NCBI GenBank assembly: GCA_029204225.1
Contig: CM055098.1
Location: 48,818,088 to 48,882,087 of the forward strand
Length of the DNA: 64,000 nt
Origin: Diphasiastrum complanatum
Taxonomy: Eukaryota > Streptophyta > Lycopodiopsida > Lycopodiales > Lycopodiaceae
Direction of reading: 5' to 3'
The notes under the pieces are model-generated. The model did no database searches and was not told the origin of the DNA. It saw only the letters and a list, made by a program, of their open reading frames with translations. Of the stretch, positions 58,725 to 64,000 are shown piece by piece. Within the stretch, counting starts at the first letter, position 1; every line of letters begins with the position of its first letter. Both the position numbers and the translations under genes were made by a program.

Positions 58725-60305
58725 TCATAAATTTTCGATCGTGTCTCTTTGATGATGTGAGCTACTCTCGTATTCAATCTCCTCTTTTTCTAATTCCATC
58801 TCATCCAAATGTGGGGGCCTCAAATTAACCCCAATTTGGTCTTGTACGATCGTAGGAATCTCATCATTTCCATTTGTACCTTCTTCTCCCATCATTTTGA
58901 CATCATTTGGAGTTTGGATGAGTGGTTTAGGTTCTTCCAAAACGTTGCCAAAATTGGGTGGTGGTTCGTCGTGTGTATCCAATTCAACGATATATTTTCC
59001 TTCAAACACACATCGTTTTCTTGCATTAAGTTGGATCACATACCACCATCTTGGGTCTATTCGATCTGGATGGAATATAATCTGCCAAAGAAATAAAAAC
59101 AATTAAGTTAGTCTTATAAGATTGATACATAAATAATTGAATTGTGATTATTAATGACATTGAAATTTTAGGTCTCACTTGTTTGCAATGTTGTGGCAAT
59201 ACTAAAGTGTCATGAGAGTCCATCAATATACATTTTGTTGAGTCGATTTGAAAAAACTTTGAGTTCTTATTTCTAATCGTGGCATTGCTTCCACGATAGA
59301 TGACCTTAAACCATTTTACATAAAAAAAAAGGTATTTGCCGTTAGTCTCATAATCGACTTCATAAATATGTTGCAATGTGCCGACATAGTCTAGGTCACC
59401 CGAAATGACATTAGGGTCCCTCGCACTAGAACGACTCTCTTGTTGAAAGTTAGCCATTATACCACAATCATATGTACGTCGCTTGTTGTCAACTCTCTCA
59501 ACACGGTAATGGTGTCCATATGCCCACATGGCAGTGTATGATGTATACTAAAACACAAAAAAAAAAAAATGTGTGTAATTAGAAATACTATTCATATATT
59601 GAGTAGTACAAAAACAAAACTTCACAAAAACAATATTACACTAACCTTCCATCCACATCCGTGAACAAATTCTCATTCTAATTCGGTCACTTCTTCTCCG
59701 TTTTTTGATGCTTTTAGCATCGTATCAAAAACCCATTCACGAGAGCATTTTGAAGGTAAAGGCTCCAAAGGTTCGTCGTTCTCCAACGTCCTTCTTCTTC
59801 TTCGATTGATATTTCTTCTTCGTTTCAATGTTATGTTTCTTTCCTTTTTGGCTTTTTCATACCTTGAAATCCACTTTTCCATTTGTCTACAATAATATAA
59901 TATGAATGTGTCAATTTTCTCTTTTAATTGAGGTGAAAGTCTTTTTTGCACACCATTTCCTTGTGGTATTTAACCCTTAACACGTTCATTATCTTCTTCA
60001 CACCACATTTTTGGACTTGCAGAATGCAATTGTGAGATTATTTCGGTGATATAAAACAAAGATTCTTGTACAAGCCAACTTTCTGCAATGCTACCTTCTG
60101 GCCTTGCCTTTTGTCTCACAAATCCCTTCAAAACTTTCATAAAGCGCTCAAGGTAGAACATCCATCTCGTGTGCACAGGTCCTGCAATTGATACTTCTTC
60201 GACCAAATGCACTTGAAGATGAACTTGTATATCCAAAAAGGAAGTTGGAAAATCTCTTTCCAACAAACATACCATTTCGATCATTTGGATTTTCATGGAA
60301 TCCAA
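58725..60305 (-). pseudogene. CACTA TNP2-type transposase gene, C-terminal exons
   Basis: The minus strand encodes the DUF4218 block (IAGPVHTRWMFYLERFMKVL, ARPEGSIAESWLVQESLFYI; 59970-60305). A basic linker follows with a run of Arg (59673-59951), then an exon at 59179-59547 with YDCGIMANFQQESRSSARDP and the DUF4216-like segment ending LVLPQHCKQ. A last exon at 58725-59081 (IIFHPDRIDPRWWYVIQLNA) ends in an acidic tail and stop. Introns have GT/AG ends: 59082-59178 (GTGAGA...GGCAG) and about 59548-59655 (GTTAGT...TTTAG). One in-frame stop near 59967 separates the first two blocks. The N-terminal catalytic part is missing; a Copia piece begins at 60306. Transposase would act in the nucleus on CACTA ends, none of which is seen. 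Confidence 0.78.
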
Positions 60306-61533
60306 TTAACAACATCAAGAGAACTTGAGTCATTGCAATAGGGGATTTGATCAAGCTCTTGCAGTTAGAGGACGTGGTGGCAGATTGGTCGTGGAAGACA
60401 CCGATCAAGAGGTGGAAACTCAAATCGTGGATCGTTCCAACAATTACAAGAACAATCCAATGATGGCCCAAGTCGAGGCGATTGGCATGAAGGTCGAGGT
60501 CAAGGACGCGGCTATTCCAGGCAAAAAAAAATCTGGAAATTGTAGGTACTGCAACAAACTGGCCATTGGGAGCATGAATGCCTCAAGAAACAGAAGGAGC
60601 GACAAATGTCTTGTCAAGGACATCATAATCACTACAAAGTGATTGCTACAGGAGCTAGAGTCAATGGGAATCGACTCTACAAATTGAATGCAAGATCTTT
60701 TACTGAAGCTATGGTAAGCATTGTTGATAGCCGAAATGATCTTTGGCATCAACGATTTGGTCATATTAGTGTTCAAAGTTTACAGATTCTCAAAAGAGGT
60801 AATCTAGTTATTGGATTGCCTGATATTTCTTTTGAAGGAAAAATATGTGAAAGCTGCATTTTGGAAAAACAACACAGAGAGACATTTTCCAAATGTGGAG
60901 CAAGGAGAGCCAGTGGCATTCTAGATCTTGTCTACAGTGATCTATGTGGACCAATGCAAACTAGATCTCTTAGTGGATGCTATTACTCTATTACTTTTAT
61001 TGATGATTATAGCAAATGCATTTGGATTTATTTAATAAGCAAGAAATCAGATGCTTTTGCTAAGTTCATGGAATTCAAGGCATTAGTTGAAAAGCAAACA
61101 TGATGTTACATCAAGATGTTGAGATCTGATGGAGGTGGTGAGGACTTTTCCACAAAATTTATTGATTTTTGCAAAGATCAAGGGATCAAGAGACAGACTA
61201 CAACACCTTCTTCACCACAGCAAAACGGAGTTGCAGAGTGAAAGAACAGATCCATTGTTGAGATGGCCAAGGCAATGCTCAAAAGCAAAGGCATGCCAAA
61301 CACGTTTTGGACAGAAGCTTGCAGCACAGCCACGCACATCCTGAATTGGTGTCCTACGAAATCTGTGGAAGGTAAGACACCTCATAAAGCTTTTACTGGA
61401 AAGAAACCTAATATTTCTCATTTGAGAGTATTTGGTTGTGATGTTTATGCTCATATTCCAAATGAGAAACAAAGTAAATTGGATGCAAAAGTTGTCAAGT
61501 GTATTTTCCTTGGATATGATGAGAAGACCAAGG
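60306..61533 (+). pseudogene. Copia element G, gag end to integrase
   Basis: Starts in an Arg/Gly-rich gag linker with a knuckle-like end (TGHWEHECLKKQKERQ). A pre-integrase domain (NRLYKLNARSF, DLWHQRFGHISVQSLQILKR, CESCILEKQHRETF) and the integrase core (YYSITFIDDYSKCIWIYLIS, SSPQQNGVAE, RVFGCDVYAHIPNEKQ, CIFLGYDEKTK) follow. It lies against the cut end of the CACTA gene on the left and is interrupted by element H at 61534. No LTR of its own is in view. About three breaks. Confidence 0.8.
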
Positions 61534-62215
61534 TGTAAAAATTACAGCAAATAAGGATCCTAAAACACTTGAAATGATGAGGAAAACAATAGATTATGAT
61601 TTTATAAGATTAGCACAAGTTGAACCATCAAAATCCATCAAAAATCTATGCTTGAACCGCACTAAATGGCCCAAATCCTTGAAGAAGGCTTCACACGTGT
61701 GAAAGTACGGCCTCCCACAGTCTGAGTACTGTACACCAGACCTACATTCAATCCTATAATCATTAGTAATCACAAGTACTCAAACAATTATGAACATAGA
61801 GAGCAATTGCACCATTATGAGAGAAAAATCATGAAATTGCTTGATTGATTTTGGTGAGATATCATCACCTATATATACATGATCCATCACGGTTTTGGGT
61901 AGGTATGAGTAGCCCTAAACCTATCCCTAATGCTAATTTTGGTGGATTTTTCATCCCTACCAAGTTAGGGTTGGAATCTTGGAGATCCCTCAACAATGCA
62001 AAAATTACCAAAAATAGCTCCTATTTTTTCTCCCTTGTATCTAAGCATAATTTGGACTCATTCCAAAGGTTCTAATACTTAGGTCTACTTGAGAACATCC
62101 TTATGAATGGAATCCTATGATATTTGGCACGTGTAACAAGCCACATCATGACCATCTAACTATTTACAAGTCATATGACCAAAACTAGTCAAGCTAGAAT
62201 TGTGAATTTTTAACA
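61534..62215 (-). repeat. Element H 3' LTR
   Basis: Defined by the purine tract on one side and the junction with element G integrase text at 61533 on the other, with TG...CA ends in both orientations. TATA-like TATATATACA near 61871. Confidence 0.75.
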
Positions 62216-62229
62216 CTCCTCCTCACTAT

Positions 62230-63960
62230 CTATCTTAATTCAATCATTGCTTTACTAATCACTCCAAGTGATGATCTGAACTTCATAAAAGGTGTCTTTT
62301 GAAGTGGTTTAGTAAGTAGATCAGCTACACATTCATTGCTTGGAACATGCTCCAAAGCAATCTCCTTGGCTTGCACCATTTCTCTCAGAAAGTGATGGCA
62401 TATCTCAATGTGCTTAGATCTTGCATGGAAGATTGGGTTAGATGCAAGGTGTTGGGCTGATATATTGTCATTGTAGATGATTGGTGCCTCCTCTGAATCC
62501 ATGATCTTCTTTAGTTCCACCAATAATCTCTTGATCCAAAGTACTTCCTTTGTGGTGGTTGTCAAAGCTTTGTACTCGGCCTCGGTTGAAGATAGAGATA
62601 TAGTTTCTTGCTTTTTTGAAAGCCATGAAACCATACCTTCTCCTATGAAAGTTGAATAGGCACTTGTTGATTTCCTATCCCTCTTGTCCCCTGCAAAATC
62701 TGAATCACTAAATGCATGAAGGTTAATCACATCTCCTCTATATAGAATCCCAAAATCTAATGTACCCGAGATGTATCTTAGAATCCTCTTAGCCTTTTTC
62801 CAATGGATATTCAATGGCTTTTGCATGGATTGGCTCAACCTACATACACTAAAACTAAGATCTGGTCTAGTTATAGTGATCCACATTAAGGAACCTATAA
62901 GTTTCCTAAACAAAGTGATGTCCATGAAGGATCTTTCATCATCTTCATTTGGCACTTTTACATCTTGCTCCATTGGTGTGTCAACACTTTTGCATACTTC
63001 CATCTTAAACTTCTTCAAAAGACTTTGAGCATAGTTTACTTGACTTATAAAGATAAAATCAGACCCTCTAAGTACTTCTATGCCTAAGATGAAGTGAAGA
63101 CACCCTAGATCTACCATCTTGAATTCTAAGGATAGATCTATCTTGATTTTTTCAATACCATCAACACTATTTCCACTAATGATGATGTCATCTACATAAA
63201 TGAGTAAAAGTACAATACCAACATCATCAAACTTAATGTAAAGAGTGGGATCATATTCACTTTGAACAAAAGAAAGTGAAATAAGATAGCAATGTAGTCT
63301 TGAATTCCAAGATCTCGAGGCTTGCTTCAAGCCATAGATGCTTCTTTGGAGATGGCATACTTTGTTCTCCATTCCATGCTTGATGAACCCTTGTGGCTGC
63401 TCCATATAGATATCCTCTTCCAAAAAACCATTCAAGAAATCATTAGAGACATCCATTTGACATAGAATCCATCCAAAATGTGATGCCAGTGCAATGATTA
63501 GCCTTATTGTGACCATCTTGGCCACGGGTGCAAAAGTTTCCTCATAGTCTATCCCTCTCTCTTGAGCATAACCTTTTGCAACTAATCTTGCTTTATGTTT
63601 GTTAACACTCCCATTTGTATTCAACTTAAGCTTGAAGACCCACTTGCATCCTATTACATTCCTTTGAGGTCTCTCAACAAGCAACCAAGTTTCATTCTCA
63701 ATCAAGGCATCATACTCATCCAACATAGCTTTATACCATTCTTTGGAGTTTAATGCATCTTCAACATTAGATGGTTCTTCAAAACTAGATAAAGCATAAG
63801 AAGTGGATGAGATACCCTCAACTTGCTGTCCTTTGCCTTGATATGTGAGCCTTGATGGCTCCACTTTTTCCCTTGAAGATCTCCTTGGTGTGATAGGTGG
63901 GTTTGGTGCTTGCTCCTCCATGAGCTCCTCCTCAAAACCAAGATCTTGCTCCTCGGCCAT
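62230..63960 (-). CDS. Copia RT-RNase H open frame of element H
   Basis: An uninterrupted frame of 576 residues from the first Met, and open further to the right edge, so the true start is outside. The N-terminal linker has TPRRSSREKVEPSRLTYQGK. RT blocks: NVIGCKWVFKLKLNTNGSVN, ARLVAKGYAQERGIDYEETF, QMDVSNDFLNGFLEEDIYM, SIYGLKQASRSWNSRL and the catalytic box LIYVDDIIISGN. RNase H: AFSDSDFAGDKRDRKSTSAY, SLSSTEAEYKALTTTTKEVL, ARSKHIEICHHFLREM, ending VADLLTKPLQKTPFMKFRSS. It would copy element RNA to cDNA inside particles. Relatives in the window are B, C and I. Confidence 0.92.
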   Translation of the reverse strand: MAEEQDLGFEEELMEEQAPNPPITPRRSSREKVEPSRLTYQGKGQQVEGISSTSYALSSFEEPSNVEDALNSKEWYKAMLDEYDALIENETWLLVERPQRNVIGCKWVFKLKLNTNGSVNKHKARLVAKGYAQERGIDYEETFAPVAKMVTIRLIIALASHFGWILCQMDVSNDFLNGFLEEDIYMEQPQGFIKHGMENKVCHLQRSIYGLKQASRSWNSRLHCYLISLSFVQSEYDPTLYIKFDDVGIVLLLIYVDDIIISGNSVDGIEKIKIDLSLEFKMVDLGCLHFILGIEVLRGSDFIFISQVNYAQSLLKKFKMEVCKSVDTPMEQDVKVPNEDDERSFMDITLFRKLIGSLMWITITRPDLSFSVCRLSQSMQKPLNIHWKKAKRILRYISGTLDFGILYRGDVINLHAFSDSDFAGDKRDRKSTSAYSTFIGEGMVSWLSKKQETISLSSTEAEYKALTTTTKEVLWIKRLLVELKKIMDSEEAPIIYNDNISAQHLASNPIFHARSKHIEICHHFLREMVQAKEIALEHVPSNECVADLLTKPLQKTPFMKFRSSLGVISKAMIELR

Positions 63961-64000
63961 CTTCTTCTTGATTGTTGGAGCACTTGAGCCTTCTTCAAGC

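Larger units (their letters stand above)
61534..64000 (-). mobile_element. Copia element H (3' LTR and pol; runs off the right edge)
   Basis: The 3' LTR is 61534-62215 (minus TGTTAAAAATTCACA...AATTTTTACA). A purine tract GTGAGGAGGAG adjoins it at 62216-62226, and the pol end lies just upstream. A CACACGTGTG box is at 61692-61701. H sits in element G, so it is younger than G. Its visible pol frame is open throughout, so within the window it looks whole. Its 5' half and second LTR are outside, so age and completeness cannot be judged. Confidence 0.85.

Overview
The window looks like nuclear DNA of a land plant with a large, repeat-rich genome. It is A+T-rich and built mostly of LTR retrotransposon fossils of the Copia and Ty3 superfamilies, many nested in one another. 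There are also three pieces of CACTA (En/Spm-type) DNA transposon and long microsatellites. Two Ty3 elements have a TGGCGCCGTT-type primer site and most Copia elements the plant initiator-Met site TGGTATCAGAGC. No rRNA or tRNA gene and no intact host gene was recognised. The exact plant group cannot be read from the sequence; an intron-bearing ParB-like plus N4/N6 DNA methyltransferase relic hints weakly at a spore-bearing lineage.

Layout. 1-451: an open minus-strand frame, cut by nested insertions. Element B (Copia, 5216-19313, target duplication ACTTT) sits in it. Element A (457-5211, duplication CTTTT) landed exactly on the left edge of B, so its duplication overlaps the first base of B. 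A young Athila-like Ty3 element T (7364-16105, minus strand, duplication AGGAC) lies inside B. 19359-23800: Copia element C. 23985-24440: a CACTA piece and a Copia RT piece. 24540-26731: LTR and leader of a D-like Copia element. 26732-29483: 5' end of a Ty3 element M with leader tandem repeats. 29484-30020: an LTR scrap and microsatellites. 30021-32010: an inverted second copy of C. 32155-35987: Copia element D with TTTTC duplication. 36357-36628: Ty3 RT scrap.

37438-42370 is the most unusual part. A minus-strand, intron-bearing relic of a ParB-like/DNA methyltransferase gene faces a plus-strand coding-like relic. Their shared upstream region and the introns of the first hold about 14 copies of a palindrome, core CTATGCTWAGCATAG.

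42373-57633 is a mosaic of Copia pieces, one chromovirus integrase/chromodomain piece and one CACTA piece. 57634-58010 is a poly-G run and long GA repeats. 58725-60305 is the C-terminal part of a CACTA TNP2 transposase gene with canonical introns. 60306-61533 is a Copia gag/integrase piece interrupted by Copia element H, whose RT/RNase H frame is still open from 62230 to the right edge.

The parts do not form a host pathway. The window is a record of successive insertions; T (about ten differences between 1218-bp LTRs) is clearly the youngest datable one, while A, B and D show roughly 5 percent LTR divergence by eye.
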